Assembly: GCF_003443895.1 (NCBI RefSeq)
Contig: NZ_QQOA01000011.1
Span: 1 to 64,000 of the forward strand
Source of the DNA: Paraburkholderia phosphatilytica
GTDB lineage: Bacteria > Pseudomonadota > Gammaproteobacteria > Burkholderiales > Burkholderiaceae
Direction of reading: 5' to 3'
Length of the DNA stretch: 64,000 bases
Positions 7,569 to 17,116 of this stretch are shown piece after piece (positions within the stretch are counted from its first letter, which is position 1; each line of letters begins with the position of its first letter). The position numbers were made by a program, and so were the translations under genes. The notes beneath the pieces were generated by a model that was given only the letters and a program-made list of their open reading frames with translations, was not told the origin of the DNA and did not search any database.

Positions 7569-8861
7569 TTATTGCATAAAAGGGCCCCAGGACGGCTCGC
7601 GTACGCTGCCGCCCTGAACGGACAGGACCTGCCGGGTTCGACCATCAGTCGATACCGCAGCCAACACGCCACGGCCGTTCACCTGTGTGGCGTAAAGAAT
7701 GTACTGACCGTTCGCCGCGAAGCTCGGCGATTCGTCATGTGTCGTATCGGTCAGGCCCGTCGCGGTGCCCGATTGCAGATCCTGCACGTAGAGCTTGAAC
7801 GCGCCGCCGACCCGCGAGATGTACGCGAGCAGCTTGCCGTCGGGGCTGACACGCGGGCTCGTGTTGTAGTTGCCCGTGAACGTCACCCGTTGAGCGGCGC
7901 CGGCCGATTCGCCCTGCGCGGGCATTTTATAGATCTGCGGCTGGCCGCCACGGTCACTCGTGAAATAGATCCACTGTCCGTCAGGAGAGTAGGTGGGCTC
8001 GGTATCGATCGACGGGCCTTGCGACAGGCGTCGCAGACCGGTGCCGTCGGCGTTGACGGCGAAAATCTGCGTGTTGCCGGTGCGCGACAGTGCGACCGCG
8101 AGCGTGTGGCCGTCAGGCGACCACGCCGGTGCGCTGTTGTTGCCCTTCTGGTCCGACACGATGACCCGGCGGCCCGTTGGCAGATCGTGCACGTACACGA
8201 TCGGCTTCTTCTTCTCGAACGACACGTACGCGACCTTGGTGCCATCCGGCGACCATGCCGGCGAGATGATCGGTTCCGGGCTGGAGAGCGCGATGTGCGC
8301 ATCCTGGCCGTCGGAATCGGAGATCTGCAGCTGGTAGCGCCCGCCGGTCTTGATCACGTACGACAGACGCGTCGCGAACACGCCGCGCGCGCCCATCAGC
8401 TGCTGATAGATGTAGTCCGCAACCTTGTGCGCGCTCATCCGCAGACCGCTCTCCGGACTGACGAGCACGAGGCCGCCCAGGCTTTGACCCTTGACGGTGT
8501 CGTACAGCTTGAAGCGCACTTCGTACTGTCCGTTCGGCAGGTGGTTCACGCTGCCCGCGACGAACGCGTCCGCGCCTTTCGACTTCCATGCGCCGAGATC
8601 GACCTGATCGGTCTCGGACACCGGTGCCGAGCCCGCGTCGATGTTGGTAAATTTGCCGCTACGCTGCAAATCCTGCCGCACGATCGTGCTGATCTGCTGC
8701 GGCGCGCTCGTCTCGTTCGCGAAGTTCGCGGTGGCGATCGGAAACTGCGTGGCTCCGACGCCCGTGACGAGCACGTTGAGTTGTGCGTGGGCGGCGCCAG
8801 CGGCTGCCACGAGACAGGTTGCCAGAATGGTCTTCAGGCCGGTCTTGGACGTCAAACTCAT
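7569..8861 (-). CDS. tolB: Tol-Pal translocation protein TolB
   Basis: A 430-residue periplasmic protein. A cleavable signal peptide ends AHA|QLN (about residue 26). The N-terminal alpha/beta domain spans to about residue 165. The rest is a six-bladed beta-propeller, recognisable by repeated SPDG turns ([52 protein letters not shown]). It docks on Pal and on the C-terminal domain of TolA. Length is normal for the family. The 105-bp gap to tolA contains no other gene. Confidence 0.96.
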   Translation of the reverse strand: MSLTSKTGLKTILATCLVAAAGAAHAQLNVLVTGVGATQFPIATANFANETSAPQQISTIVRQDLQRSGKFTNIDAGSAPVSETDQVDLGAWKSKGADAFVAGSVNHLPNGQYEVRFKLYDTVKGQSLGGLVLVSPESGLRMSAHKVADYIYQQLMGARGVFATRLSYVIKTGGRYQLQISDSDGQDAHIALSSPEPIISPAWSPDGTKVAYVSFEKKKPIVYVHDLPTGRRVIVSDQKGNNSAPAWSPDGHTLAVALSRTGNTQIFAVNADGTGLRRLSQGPSIDTEPTYSPDGQWIYFTSDRGGQPQIYKMPAQGESAGAAQRVTFTGNYNTSPRVSPDGKLLAYISRVGGAFKLYVQDLQSGTATGLTDTTHDESPSFAANGQYILYATQVNGRGVLAAVSTDGRTRQVLSVQGGSVREPSWGPFMQ

Positions 8862-8966
8862 GCGTTTTGATTCCCTAAAACGTAATGTGTGTCACAGCGT
8901 GACACGAGACAGACCGCCAGTAGCGAGAATCGTTCCCGGGGCATGATCGGGCGGTCTGTCGAGGTG

Positions 8967-10001
8967 TCATTGATTCTGCGGATTCAGTGTGATCGTGAAG
9001 CTGCCCGGGGCTTTGCCGTTCGTATCCACGGGCATCGGGTCGGTGCGCTTGACGGCGCGCAACGCTGCCGCGTCCCAGTCGGGATTGCCGCTCGATTTGA
9101 CCACTTCAGCCGACAGCAACGTACCCGTGTCGCTACAACGGACGGCTACAACAGTCGTCATATCCGCAATCGTTCCGGTGTACACGATGTGAGGAAAGAC
9201 GGCTCTGCGGACCCGATCAGCGTACCCGGGCGACGTTGCCGTGCCACCCGAGCCCGTGCCTGTGCCGCTCTTCGCGAGACCATTGCCCGACGAACCCGCT
9301 CCGGCCAGACCTTGCATTGCTGCAAGCCGTGCCTGACGTTCCTGCGCGAGCTTCTTCGCAGCTTCTGCCTGAGCCTGCGCCTTCTTCTGCGCTTCGGCCT
9401 TCTTCTCGGCATCGGCCTTCGCCTGCGCGGCGGCCTGTTCCTGTTGCTTCTGCTGCTCTTGCTGCTTCTGCTGCTGTTCGAGCTGTTCCTGCTTCTTCTG
9501 CTCGGCGAGTTGCTGCTGCTTGAGCTTTTCCGCGGCTGCCTGCTGCTGTTGCTGCTGCAACTGTTGCTGCTTCAGCTGGGCGGCTTTCTGTGCCGCAAGC
9601 TGCGCAGCCTGCTGGGCCGCGAGCTGTTGCTGGCGTTTCGCCTCCGCTTCCTGCTGTGCCTTCAGGCGTTGCTGCTCTTCCAGCTGCGCCTGGCGCTGCG
9701 CCTCTTCCTGCTGCCTACGCTTCTGCTGCTGCAGCGCGATGTCGGCGTCTTCGGTCGGCACGGGCGGGGCAGGGGTGACCGGCACCGGCGGCGCGACGGG
9801 GCGCGGCGGCGGCGGAGTCGTGTCGGGGATGTCCGTCCACAGCTCGGCTTCCGCACCCGCCGGCGTGCTGTTCTGCCATTGAATGCCGTGATAGAGGAAA
9901 AACGCCAGCAGCACGTGCATCAGCACGGCGAGGCCGAATGCGCGCCAGGTACCGCGCTCGCGCGGTGGCCGGAAAGGACGGGCGGAAGACTTGCCGATCA
10001 T
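8967..10001 (-). CDS. tolA: Tol-Pal system protein TolA
   Basis: A 344-residue inner-membrane-anchored protein transmitting proton-motive force from TolQR to TolB/Pal. One N-terminal transmembrane helix (about residues 21-40, ending AFFLYHG) is followed by a Pro-rich stretch (TPPPPRPVAPPVPVTPAPP). A long Gln/Ala/Lys coiled coil spans about residues 85-230 and a TonB-like globular domain about 245-344 (YADRVRRAVFPHIVY). The coiled-coil DNA is strongly repetitive (ctgctg/cagcag runs around 9410-9730) and could vary in length between strains. Its ATG overlaps the tolR stop by 4 bp. Confidence 0.94.
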   Translation of the reverse strand: MIGKSSARPFRPPRERGTWRAFGLAVLMHVLLAFFLYHGIQWQNSTPAGAEAELWTDIPDTTPPPPRPVAPPVPVTPAPPVPTEDADIALQQQKRRQQEEAQRQAQLEEQQRLKAQQEAEAKRQQQLAAQQAAQLAAQKAAQLKQQQLQQQQQQAAAEKLKQQQLAEQKKQEQLEQQQKQQEQQKQQEQAAAQAKADAEKKAEAQKKAQAQAEAAKKLAQERQARLAAMQGLAGAGSSGNGLAKSGTGTGSGGTATSPGYADRVRRAVFPHIVYTGTIADMTTVVAVRCSDTGTLLSAEVVKSSGNPDWDAAALRAVKRTDPMPVDTNGKAPGSFTITLNPQNQ

Positions 10002-10447
10002 TGCGATTTGACTAGCAGCCCGACACGTTTGACGCCGCGCGACTTCAGATCGGACATCACGTTCATCACGGCTTCATACTTCACCGTTTTGTCCGCGGCG
10101 ATCACGACGGGCTGGTCCGGATGAGACTGCTCGCGGTCCGTGACGAAGCCGTCCAGATCCTGCAGCGTCATGGTTTCCTGCTGCGTGTTGCCGCTGTCGT
10201 CCTTGTATTTGACGCTCATGTTGCCGTCGGCGCGAATGTTCACGACGACCGGCGGTGTCTGCTGCTGCGGCGATGCGTTGCCGACCGTCGGCAGATTGAC
10301 GATTGAAGGCGCAACGAGGGGCGCCGTCACCATGAAGATGACGAGCAGCACCAGCATCACGTCGATGTAAGGCACGACGTTGATGTCGGCCATCGCCCGG
10401 CGGCCACGGCCGCCGCGCATGCTGGAACGGACGGGAGATCCGGCCAT
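9998..10447 (-). CDS. tolR: Tol-Pal system protein TolR
   Basis: A 149-residue ExbD/TolR-family protein. A single transmembrane helix near residues 24-44 contains the essential proton-carrying Asp29 (NVVPYIDVMLVLLVIFMV). The remainder is periplasmic and ends in the conserved GVKRVGLLVKSQ strand. It works with TolQ as the stator. It lies 12 bp after tolQ and overlaps tolA by 4 bp (ATGA), indicating translational coupling. The N-terminus carries an Arg/Gly-rich cytoplasmic stretch before the helix. Confidence 0.95.
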   Translation of the reverse strand: MAGSPVRSSMRGGRGRRAMADINVVPYIDVMLVLLVIFMVTAPLVAPSIVNLPTVGNASPQQQTPPVVVNIRADGNMSVKYKDDSGNTQQETMTLQDLDGFVTDREQSHPDQPVVIAADKTVKYEAVMNVMSDLKSRGVKRVGLLVKSQ

Positions 10448-10459
10448 CGTGGACTCCTC

Positions 10460-11137
10460 TCAGTGCGCCTGGCGTTGCAGGATGTTCGAGAACTCTTCGA
10501 TGAAGGTCTCGAAGCGGATCGCGAGGCGGTCGATGTCGTGAGCGTAGCGGTTGTACGCAACCACGGCGGGGATCGCGGCGAACAGGCCGATCGCGGTGGC
10601 GGTCAGCGCTTCGGCGATGCCGGGCGCCACGTTCGCGAGCGTGGCCTGCTGTACGTTCGCGAGGCCGCGGAACGCGTTCATGATGCCCCAGACGGTGCCG
10701 AAGAGACCGATATACGGGCTCACCGAGCCGACCGACGCGAGGAACGCGAGATTGGCTTCCAGCACGTCCATTTCACGCTGAAAGGCAGCGCGCATCGCGC
10801 GGCGTGCGCCATCGAGAATCGCGCCCGGATCGTTGATGCGCTTTTCCTTGCCCTTGAGGAATTCGCGCATGCCCGACTCGAAAATCCGTTCGAGCGCGCC
10901 GATCGTGTGGCGGTTGTTCGCGGCGCTCTGGTACAGCGCCTGCAGGTCGCCGCCCGACCAGAAATCGCGTTCGAAACGTTCAGTCTGCGCGCGGGCGCGG
11001 CGGATGGCAAACCACTTGCGGAAAATGAAGGTCCACGACATCAGCGACAGCAGCAGCAGCAGCGCCATCACCGCCTGCGCGAGAATACTCGCGTTGAGGA
11101 CGAGGGAAACGATCGACAGATCCTGGGTAGTGTTCAT
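10460..11137 (-). CDS. tolQ: Tol-Pal system protein TolQ
   Basis: A 225-residue ExbB/TolQ inner-membrane channel subunit. The first transmembrane helix is near residues 15-38. A large cytoplasmic loop follows, then two further helices (SPYIGLFGTVWGIMNAF and GIAEALTATAIGLFAAIPAV), the classical family signature. With TolR it forms the proton-driven motor moving TolA. The 189-bp gap to ybgC is longer than others in the operon and may hold an internal promoter. Confidence 0.96.
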   Translation of the reverse strand: MNTTQDLSIVSLVLNASILAQAVMALLLLLSLMSWTFIFRKWFAIRRARAQTERFERDFWSGGDLQALYQSAANNRHTIGALERIFESGMREFLKGKEKRINDPGAILDGARRAMRAAFQREMDVLEANLAFLASVGSVSPYIGLFGTVWGIMNAFRGLANVQQATLANVAPGIAEALTATAIGLFAAIPAVVAYNRYAHDIDRLAIRFETFIEEFSNILQRQAH

Positions 11138-11326
11138 AGAGGTTTGCTAAAAACTCCCGATAGGGTGTCCGGCTAACGGATCTCCACCGAGGCTTCCCGG
11201 ATCCAGAGGACCGGAAGCGCCGGCGCCGTTCGCCGAACCATGCAAGGTATTGCTTCGTGCTGCCTTGACCTGTATGACCGCTGCGGAGTGAATGGCCTTG
11301 CGTGCCGCCCCGCATAACAACGACAT

Positions 11327-11782
11327 TCAGGCCTGTGGCGTTGACACGACAGGGCCTTTTCGTAGCGCCGCCAGCACAGGCGGCGGAGTTGCCATGGGTT
11401 TGAGCCCGGTGCGCTCCACGCAGGCGACGCGGATCGACCCGCTCGCCAGCAGCGTGCCGTCGCGCCACGCTTCCTGAATGAAATCCACCGATGCCCGGCC
11501 CAGCCGTTCCACGCGGCTCACCGTCATGACCAGATCGTCGAGGCGCGCCGGCGCGCAATACTCGAGCGCCGTGCGGCGCACGACGAACAGTGCGCCGGTT
11601 TCGTCCGCAAGCCGCTTCTGATCGATGCCGCAAGCTCGCAGCCATTCGGTTCGCGCGCGTTCGAAGAACTTCAGATAGTTCGCGTAGAACACGATTCCGC
11701 CTGCGTCGGTGTCTTCGTAATACACGCGGACAGGCCATTGAAAGCCGTCCGCGACGCCGGGCTGGCTGGCTGACTTATTCAT
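11327..11782 (-). CDS. ybgC: Tol-Pal-associated acyl-CoA thioesterase YbgC
   Basis: A 151-residue hot-dog-fold thioesterase. The family motif YYEDTDAGGIVFYANYLKFF holds the catalytic Asp (residues 21-40). Homologues cleave short or medium acyl-CoA thioesters and sit on the inner membrane near phospholipid enzymes. It is the first gene of the tol-pal cluster, as in most proteobacteria. ATG 11782 is chosen because the frame upstream, though open to TTG 11833, lacks family similarity. Confidence 0.93.
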   Translation of the reverse strand: MNKSASQPGVADGFQWPVRVYYEDTDAGGIVFYANYLKFFERARTEWLRACGIDQKRLADETGALFVVRRTALEYCAPARLDDLVMTVSRVERLGRASVDFIQEAWRDGTLLASGSIRVACVERTGLKPMATPPPVLAALRKGPVVSTPQA

Positions 11783-11911
11783 AGCCGCGCATTTTACCGG
11801 AATGCGCGCGCACGCCCGGAATCTGCCAGGCAACCAGGCTGGAAGGCCTGCCGGCTGTGCTTCTGCCGGTTCGACCGCAGTTCGCGGGTGGGTCCCTCGA
11901 GCACTGCTCGT

Positions 11912-12658
11912 TTACCCGCGATGCACCGACAGACCGGCGAACGACTGTGCGACCGGCATCAGCTCGATCCGGTTGATGTTGACGTGCGCGGGGCGCGTCG
12001 CGATCCAGTAGATCGACTCGGCGATGTCCCCGGGCGTGAGCGCCTGCACGTTGCGGTACATGCTGGCTGCCTTGCCGGCGTCGCCACGGAAGCGCACGTC
12101 CGAGAATTCGGTGCCGCCGCACAGACCCGGTTCGACGTCAGTGACGCGCACCGCGGTGCCCGTCAGGTCGGCGCGCAGGTTCAGGCTGAACTGGCGCACG
12201 AACGCCTTGGTGGCGCCGTAGACGTTGCCGCCGGCGTACGGGTAGCTGCCCGCCGTCGACCCGAGGTTCACCACGTGCCCGCGGTTGCGCCCGACCATCC
12301 CGGGCAGGAGTGCGTGGGTGACCTGCACGAGGCCGACGCAGTTCGTGTCGATCATCGTGCGCCACTCGTCCACGCTTGCCTTGTGGGCAGGCTCCACGCC
12401 GAGCGCGAGCCCCGCGTTGTTGACGAGCACGTCGATCGCGCCGAACGCGGCCGGCAGCTGTTGCGGCAGCGCGGCGACCGCTTCGGCGTCGCGCACGTCG
12501 AGTTCGAGCGGCAGCAGCGCGTCGCCCAGTTCGGCGGCAAGCGCGTCGAGACGGTCCTTGCGGCGGGCAGTCGCGATGACCTGATGGCCGCCTTTGACGA
12601 AGGCGCGGGCGATCGCCGCGCCGAATCCGGCCGACGCGCCGGTGACGAACACGTTCAT
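11912..12658 (-). CDS. ydfG: Short-chain dehydrogenase, YdfG-like
   Basis: A 248-residue classical SDR closely resembling E. coli YdfG (NADP-dependent 3-hydroxy acid dehydrogenase that also reduces malonic semialdehyde). The nucleotide-binding TGASAGFG is at residues 6-13, NNAG at about 85, and the catalytic Ser/Tyr/Lys in STAGSYPYAGGNVYGATKA. The C-terminal NINRIELMPVAQSFAGL matches the YdfG tail. One substitution is notable: EPGLCGGTEF where Val is usual. It lies upstream of ybgC on the same strand but 129 bp away, so probably separately transcribed. Confidence 0.9.
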   Translation of the reverse strand: MNVFVTGASAGFGAAIARAFVKGGHQVIATARRKDRLDALAAELGDALLPLELDVRDAEAVAALPQQLPAAFGAIDVLVNNAGLALGVEPAHKASVDEWRTMIDTNCVGLVQVTHALLPGMVGRNRGHVVNLGSTAGSYPYAGGNVYGATKAFVRQFSLNLRADLTGTAVRVTDVEPGLCGGTEFSDVRFRGDAGKAASMYRNVQALTPGDIAESIYWIATRPAHVNINRIELMPVAQSFAGLSVHRG

Positions 12659-13171
12659 GGAGACTGGTTCCTGGTCGGTGGAAATCGAAGCGCGAAGCGT
12701 AGCTGGATCGATGCGCTGCGGCAAGAATGTTGCGGCAAGGTCCGGGGTCTCTTTCGGGCACGCGTGCGCGACGGTCCGAAGGGGCCATCGCGCCTCGCCC
12801 GGAGCGCGCGTCACAAAGGCCTCGCGGCGGTTCGGGAGCGCAGGCGGCTGGTTGCCTATTCGGGGGCGTTCCAATAAACTAACGCGCTCACCCCTGCGTG
12901 ACTGGCGATAGAACCGTTCTGGTTCAAGGTGGAGCAACCCACCGTGAAGCGCAGGGTGCCGTTTTGCCGTTCGCCTGGGCAGCCGAGTTCCGCGCGCCGT
13001 CGTTTGCGCTGCCGGTGGCTGTCCCGCTTCGCGTGTGCGGCTCTTCTTCTCCCGCCACGTCAGAGCTTCCAGCCGCCTGCCGCGCCGCGTATCCGCTACG
13101 CGTGCTGCGCGCACCTCGCGTGAAATGCGGCGCGAAACCCGGTCAACCCGTACCCACTTAACGGAAAGCGT
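12659..13171. other. Divergent promoter region between ydfG and glyA
   Basis: 513 bp without a convincing gene. It should hold the promoters of the divergent ydfG and glyA and a long glyA leader. A small hairpin (ggtggagcaacccacc, about 12929-12944) is visible. I compared the leader with glycine, THF and SAM riboswitch patterns from memory and could not make a match. Short open frames here lack coding features. Confidence 0.4.
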
Positions 13172-14419
13172 ATGTTTGACAGAGCTCAAAGCACCATCGC
13201 GAACGTCGACCCCGAACTCTGGAAGGCGGTCGAGCAGGAAAACCGCCGCCAGGAAGATCACATCGAGCTGATCGCGTCGGAAAACTATACGAGCCCGGCC
13301 GTCATGGCCGCGCAGGGCTCGCAGCTCACCAACAAGTACGCCGAAGGCTACCCGGGCAAGCGCTACTACGGCGGCTGCGAGTACGTCGACCTGGTCGAGC
13401 AGCTCGCGATCGACCGCGTGAAGCAGCTGTTCGGCGCCGAAGCCGCGAACGTTCAGCCGAACTCGGGTTCGCAGGCGAACCAGGGCGTGTTCTTCGCGAT
13501 GCTCAAGCCGGGCGACACGATCATGGGCATGAGCCTCGCCGAAGGCGGCCACCTCACGCACGGCTCGCCCGTCAACATGTCGGGCAAGTGGTTCAAGGTG
13601 GTGAGCTACGGCCTGAACGCAGACGAAGACATCGACTACGACGCCGCGGAGAAGCTCGCGCAGGAGCACAAGCCGAAGCTGATCGTCGCGGGCGCGTCGG
13701 CGTTCGCGCTGAAGATCGATTTCGAGCGTCTCGCGAAGATCGCGAAGTCGGTGGGCGCGTACCTGATGGTCGACATGGCACACTACGCCGGCTTGATCGC
13801 CGCGGGCGTGTATCCGAACCCGGTGCCGCACGCCGATTTCGTCACCACGACCACGCACAAGAGCCTGCGCGGTCCGCGCGGCGGCGTGATCCTGATGAAG
13901 GCCGAGTTTGAAAAGCAGATCAACTCGGCGATCTTCCCGGGCATCCAGGGCGGACCGCTGATGCACGTGATCGCGGCGAAGGCGGTGGCGTTCAAGGAAG
14001 CGCTTTCGCCGGAGTTCAGGACGTACCAGCAGCAGGTCGTCGAGAACGCGCGCGTGCTGGCCGAGACGCTCGTGAAGCGCGGCCTGCGCATCGTGTCGGG
14101 CCGCACGGAAAGCCACGTGATGCTGGTCGACCTGCGCGCAAAGCAGATCACCGGCAAGGCAGCCGAAGCCGCACTCGGCGCCGCGCATATCACCGTCAAC
14201 AAGAACGCGATTCCGAACGATCCGGAAAAGCCGTTCGTGACGAGCGGCGTGCGCCTGGGTTCGCCCGCCATGACCACGCGCGGCTTCGGCACGAAGGAAG
14301 CCGAGCAGGTCGGCAACCTGATCGCCGACGTGCTCGACAACCCGGAAGACGCCGCGACCATCGAGCGCGTGCGCGGCCAGGTCGCCGAGCTGACGAAGCG
14401 CTTCCCGGTCTACCGTTAA
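13172..14419 (+). CDS. glyA: Serine hydroxymethyltransferase
   Basis: A 415-residue PLP enzyme converting serine and tetrahydrofolate to glycine and 5,10-methylene-THF, the main one-carbon source. The family features are intact: [18 protein letters not shown] near the N-terminus, [38 protein letters not shown], and the PLP-lysine motif [17 protein letters not shown]. Length is standard. nrdR follows after 15 bp on the same strand, an arrangement common in Burkholderiales. Confidence 0.97.
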   Translation: MFDRAQSTIANVDPELWKAVEQENRRQEDHIELIASENYTSPAVMAAQGSQLTNKYAEGYPGKRYYGGCEYVDLVEQLAIDRVKQLFGAEAANVQPNSGSQANQGVFFAMLKPGDTIMGMSLAEGGHLTHGSPVNMSGKWFKVVSYGLNADEDIDYDAAEKLAQEHKPKLIVAGASAFALKIDFERLAKIAKSVGAYLMVDMAHYAGLIAAGVYPNPVPHADFVTTTTHKSLRGPRGGVILMKAEFEKQINSAIFPGIQGGPLMHVIAAKAVAFKEALSPEFRTYQQQVVENARVLAETLVKRGLRIVSGRTESHVMLVDLRAKQITGKAAEAALGAAHITVNKNAIPNDPEKPFVTSGVRLGSPAMTTRGFGTKEAEQVGNLIADVLDNPEDAATIERVRGQVAELTKRFPVYR

Positions 14420-14434
14420 GCGGCTCGCGTCAGC

Positions 14435-14926
14435 ATGCGCTGCCCCTTCTGCCGCCACGACGACACGCAGGTTGTCGACTCGCGTGTGTCGGAAGACGGC
14501 GCCGCGATCCGCCGGCGCCGCCGTTGTCCAGCCTGCGACAAGCGTTTCACGACGTATGAACGGGTTGAACTGGCGTTGCCGGCGGTCGTCAAGAAGGACG
14601 GCAGCCGTACCGAATTCGATCGCCGCAAGGTGATCGCGAGCATGCAACTGGCGCTGCGCAAGCGCCCGGTTGCAGCGGATGCAGTCGATGCCGCAGTGGC
14701 ACGCATCGAGTACCAGCTGCTCGGCAGCGGCGAGCGCGAAGTGCGCAGCGAACGGCTCGGCGAACTCGTGATGAACGAGCTGCGCGAGCTCGACAAGATC
14801 GCGTTCGTGCGCTTCGCATCCGTCTACCGGCGCTTCGAAGACGTCTCCGATTTTGAAGACGTGATTGAAGAATTCCGTCGCAACGCGTCGCCTCCCGCGC
14901 CGCCCAAGTCTTCACGCAAGCGCTGA
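14435..14926 (+). CDS. nrdR: Transcriptional repressor NrdR
   Basis: A 163-residue regulator of ribonucleotide reductase genes. The N-terminal zinc ribbon has its four cysteines in [10 protein letters not shown] (CPxC) and [17 protein letters not shown]. An ATP-cone domain (residues 49-139) senses ATP/d[23 protein letters not shown] and [15 protein letters not shown] 15-residue basic tail ([11 protein letters not shown]) extends beyond the usual end. The small gap to glyA implies cotranscription. Confidence 0.96.
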   Translation: MRCPFCRHDDTQVVDSRVSEDGAAIRRRRRCPACDKRFTTYERVELALPAVVKKDGSRTEFDRRKVIASMQLALRKRPVAADAVDAAVARIEYQLLGSGEREVRSERLGELVMNELRELDKIAFVRFASVYRRFEDVSDFEDVIEEFRRNASPPAPPKSSRKR

Positions 14927-15288
14927 GCGCGGCGCGCGCAGCAGCCGCGGCGTTCCATTCCAGAATCTGCCCGTGCGTGATGCGCAGACCATCGCGTGAA
15001 CGGGGCCATCAGGGCACCCTGGCCGTCCGGCCGATTGTTGCGCGGGCGACAGGCGGCCGGATCTATCGCATTGTTCCGGATAACGAAGGATTGCGAATGA
15101 ACGGATCCGGTACGGCCAGGCCGGGTACAGACACGGCTTCATGTCGATCGGGACACCGTCAGTCGTCGCGACACGGGTGGCGCCCATGTGATCGAAGCCG
15201 GGCCAGTGGGCGCGGGACGCCCGCCGTAACCGGTTGCTGGAACACGCGCCAGGAGAGGAGTGCGCAGACGAAGCGGGATGAGACGCCG
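14927..15288. other. Intergenic stretch after nrdR
   Basis: 362 bp between convergent nrdR and the DUF3318-like gene. Open frames exist on both strands but none shows family motifs, a ribosome site or plausible composition. In related genomes type IV pilin genes often follow nrdR; I could not recognise a remnant of one here. Confidence 0.35.
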
Positions 15289-15738
15289 CTACTTGCGGCC
15301 CGGCCCGGCTTCGCTCCTGTCGGCCTTGATCTGTTGCCAGATCCGCCAGCCTTCCCAGAGCCCGAGCACAACGCTGCCCCACTTGAGCGCCGGCTTGGCG
15401 CCGGCGGCGACGGTCTGGCGCAGCGGCTTCGCCAGCACCATCGATACGATCGAGCTGATGAGCGGGTATTCCTTCAGCAGCGCGCCCAGCGTGCCAGCCG
15501 CGCCACCGCGCCGGCCACGCCAGCGCCCGGCGGTGCTGGCAAAGCCCGGGATGATGAACTTGAGCCAGCTGAAGTGCGTTACGGCCTCGCGCAGATCACG
15601 CGTGGCCTGGGCGAACTCGATGCGCTCGACATCCGCGCGCACGATCAGCAGTTCCTTGCGCAGCGCGCGTAGATGTGGCGAGCGCAGGTCATGCGTCGTC
15701 CGCTTGCTGCGAGACATGTCGGAACGGATTGAACTCAT
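15289..15738 (-). CDS. DUF3318-type protein (YqjK-like position)
   Basis: A 149-residue basic protein. The N-terminal half (HLRALRKELLIVRADVERIEF) is helical and charged. The C-terminal half contains two weakly hydrophobic segments (YPLISSIVSMVLAKPL and WGSVVLGLWEGWRIW). It resembles DUF3318 proteins of Burkholderia found third in yqjD-yqjE-like operons. It lies 63 bp downstream of the YqjE-like gene. Function unknown; a role in envelope stress or ribosome anchoring would be a guess. Confidence 0.65.
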   Translation of the reverse strand: MSSIRSDMSRSKRTTHDLRSPHLRALRKELLIVRADVERIEFAQATRDLREAVTHFSWLKFIIPGFASTAGRWRGRRGGAAGTLGALLKEYPLISSIVSMVLAKPLRQTVAAGAKPALKWGSVVLGLWEGWRIWQQIKADRSEAGPGRK

Positions 15739-15801
15739 GGTTGATAGGCGGCGGAATGAGGTGGCTGGGGACGTTGTCCGGACGCGAGCGGGCCCTGAGC
15801 G

Positions 15802-16179
15802 TCAGGGCTTGCGGAACAGATCGCGGTCTTTCTCGAACTCGTTGAGCGTGGCTTCGAACACGATCGGTGCGCTGCGCAGCATGCTGCGCGCCCGTAGCGC
15901 GCAGAACACGGCCGCCGCCGCATAGACGAGTGTGATGACGGCCAGTGCCTGCCAGCGCCACGTGTCCCAGAACGCGATCGCGACCAGAACCGTCAGCGTA
16001 ATCAGCATCATGGTCGCGAGCATCATCGCCGCGAGGCCAAGAAACAGCACCGCGAGCAGCCGGTCTTTCTCTTCGGCCAGCTCGATGCCGATCAGTTCGA
16101 GCCGTGTCTGCAGGATCGAGAAGACCGACCCGATCATGCGGCGAAGCGGACTATGCTGGGAGTTGGTGTCGGTCGTCAT
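15802..16179 (-). CDS. YqjE-like phage-holin-family membrane protein
   Basis: A 125-residue protein with two adjacent transmembrane helices (LLAVLFLGLAAMMLATMML and WQALAVITLVYAAAAVFCAL). They are separated by a short loop and preceded by the conserved helical start ILQTRLELIGIELAEEKDRL. These features match the YqjE/holin-X family, which despite the name is chromosomal and not lytic. It is the middle gene of a DUF883-YqjE-DUF3318 series. Confidence 0.78.
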   Translation of the reverse strand: MTTDTNSQHSPLRRMIGSVFSILQTRLELIGIELAEEKDRLLAVLFLGLAAMMLATMMLITLTVLVAIAFWDTWRWQALAVITLVYAAAAVFCALRARSMLRSAPIVFEATLNEFEKDRDLFRKP

Positions 16180-16451
16180 GGACTGGGCGCCGGATGCTTG
16201 AGCGCGAGGTTAGGCGAGGTTCGAAGTCCGCTCGAGCCGCAGGAACGCAGCGGTCGGGAGCGGCCTGACAGCGCGAGGCGTGCATGGTCGAGAGGCGTTG
16301 CCGGTCGCTTCCAGCCGGGTGACCAGCAGCGCAAGCCATCAGTCAACGCAGCGGGTCCAATCGCGCCGGACCAGACGCATCCGCCGGCCAGCCGCCGATG
16401 CGGCCGGACCAGGACCGATCCGGATCACGCTGCCCCGCGCGAGGAGACGGC

Positions 16452-16754
16452 TTACTTGCGGTTGATCAGCAGACCGACCACGACGCCTACGCCCGCCGCG
16501 ATACCGATCGATGCCCACGGGTGCTCGTGCACGTAGTCGTCGGTGGCGCGTGCCGCTTTCTTGCCTTTCTCGACCACGACCACCTGCACGTCCGCCGCCT
16601 TGTCCTTCGCCTGTTTCAGACGGGTGAGTGCCGTTTCGCGCAGTTCGGAAGCGCGTTCGCCAGTGGCGCTCGCGGCCTGTTTCAGCAGGTCTTCGGCGTC
16701 CGCGAGGACGGTTTTGATATCGGACATCAGTCTCTCCTTGTTGACCTCTGACAT
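16452..16754 (-). CDS. DUF883 family protein, ElaB/YqjD-like
   Basis: A 100-residue protein. The N-terminal amphipathic helices (SDIKTVLADAEDLLKQA, ERASELRETALTRLKQAKD) are followed by the conserved HEHPWASIGIAAGVGVVVGLL C-terminal membrane anchor and a basic end (INRK). E. coli relatives bind stationary-phase ribosomes to the inner membrane. Two starts have good ribosome sites: ATG 16754 (GGGAG) and ATG 16727 (AAGGAGA); the longer is given. It is the first gene of the series. Confidence 0.85.
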   Translation of the reverse strand: MSEVNKERLMSDIKTVLADAEDLLKQAASATGERASELRETALTRLKQAKDKAADVQVVVVEKGKKAARATDDYVHEHPWASIGIAAGVGVVVGLLINRK

Positions 16755-17116
16755 TGAGAACTCCCTTCATGTCCACGCCACGCGTGAATCGTAAACGATT
16801 GCTGCCTTGGGTGGCGAGCGCGGCGTGCTGCTGATTCTGCGCGCATGCGGCCACGCATGATCCATTCCCGAGCACACGCGTTCCGCCCGATGCATCGCAC
16901 CCGCACGTCCCGCGCTGACAACATTGGCAATGGAGTTGGTCTGTCCCGTGAAGTTTCGCCGATCCGGAACAAAATTACAAAAACTCATAATCTTCTGAGC
17001 GGATGTTCGTTCGTTGTGCACGCCCGCAGCCGTATGCTCTGGTTTCTGGCGAACGCCGGGGCATGGTTGCACCAGCGCACGCCTGTATCCTGCCTGTATC
17101 CCAACAAGGAGCTGCA
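16755..17116. other. Divergent promoter region before the peroxiredoxin gene
   Basis: 362 bp between the DUF883 gene and the peroxiredoxin gene. The centre (about 16965-17000) is AT-rich for this genome (aacaaaattacaaaaactcataatc), as expected for promoters of two divergent genes. No gene recognised. Confidence 0.4.

Noticed and set aside
9410..9740. CTG-rich tract as a possible CRISPR-like or regulatory repeat
   Set aside because: It is within the tolA coding region and explained by Gln/Ala/Leu codons of the coiled coil; no spacer structure.
12900..13171. Possible riboswitch in the glyA leader
   Set aside because: Compared with remembered glycine, THF and SAM/SAH riboswitch cores; no core sequence could be matched. 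A covariance-model search would decide.
11912..14647. Very long open frame on the minus strand across ydfG and glyA
   Set aside because: Only its last 248 residues are a real protein (ydfG). The rest is antisense to glyA, Arg/Val-rich and without family motifs, a known effect of high-GC codon use.
15802..16179. Prophage signal from a holin-family gene
   Set aside because: The YqjE/holin-X group is chromosomal and lies in a yqjD-yqjE-like operon; no other phage genes are present.
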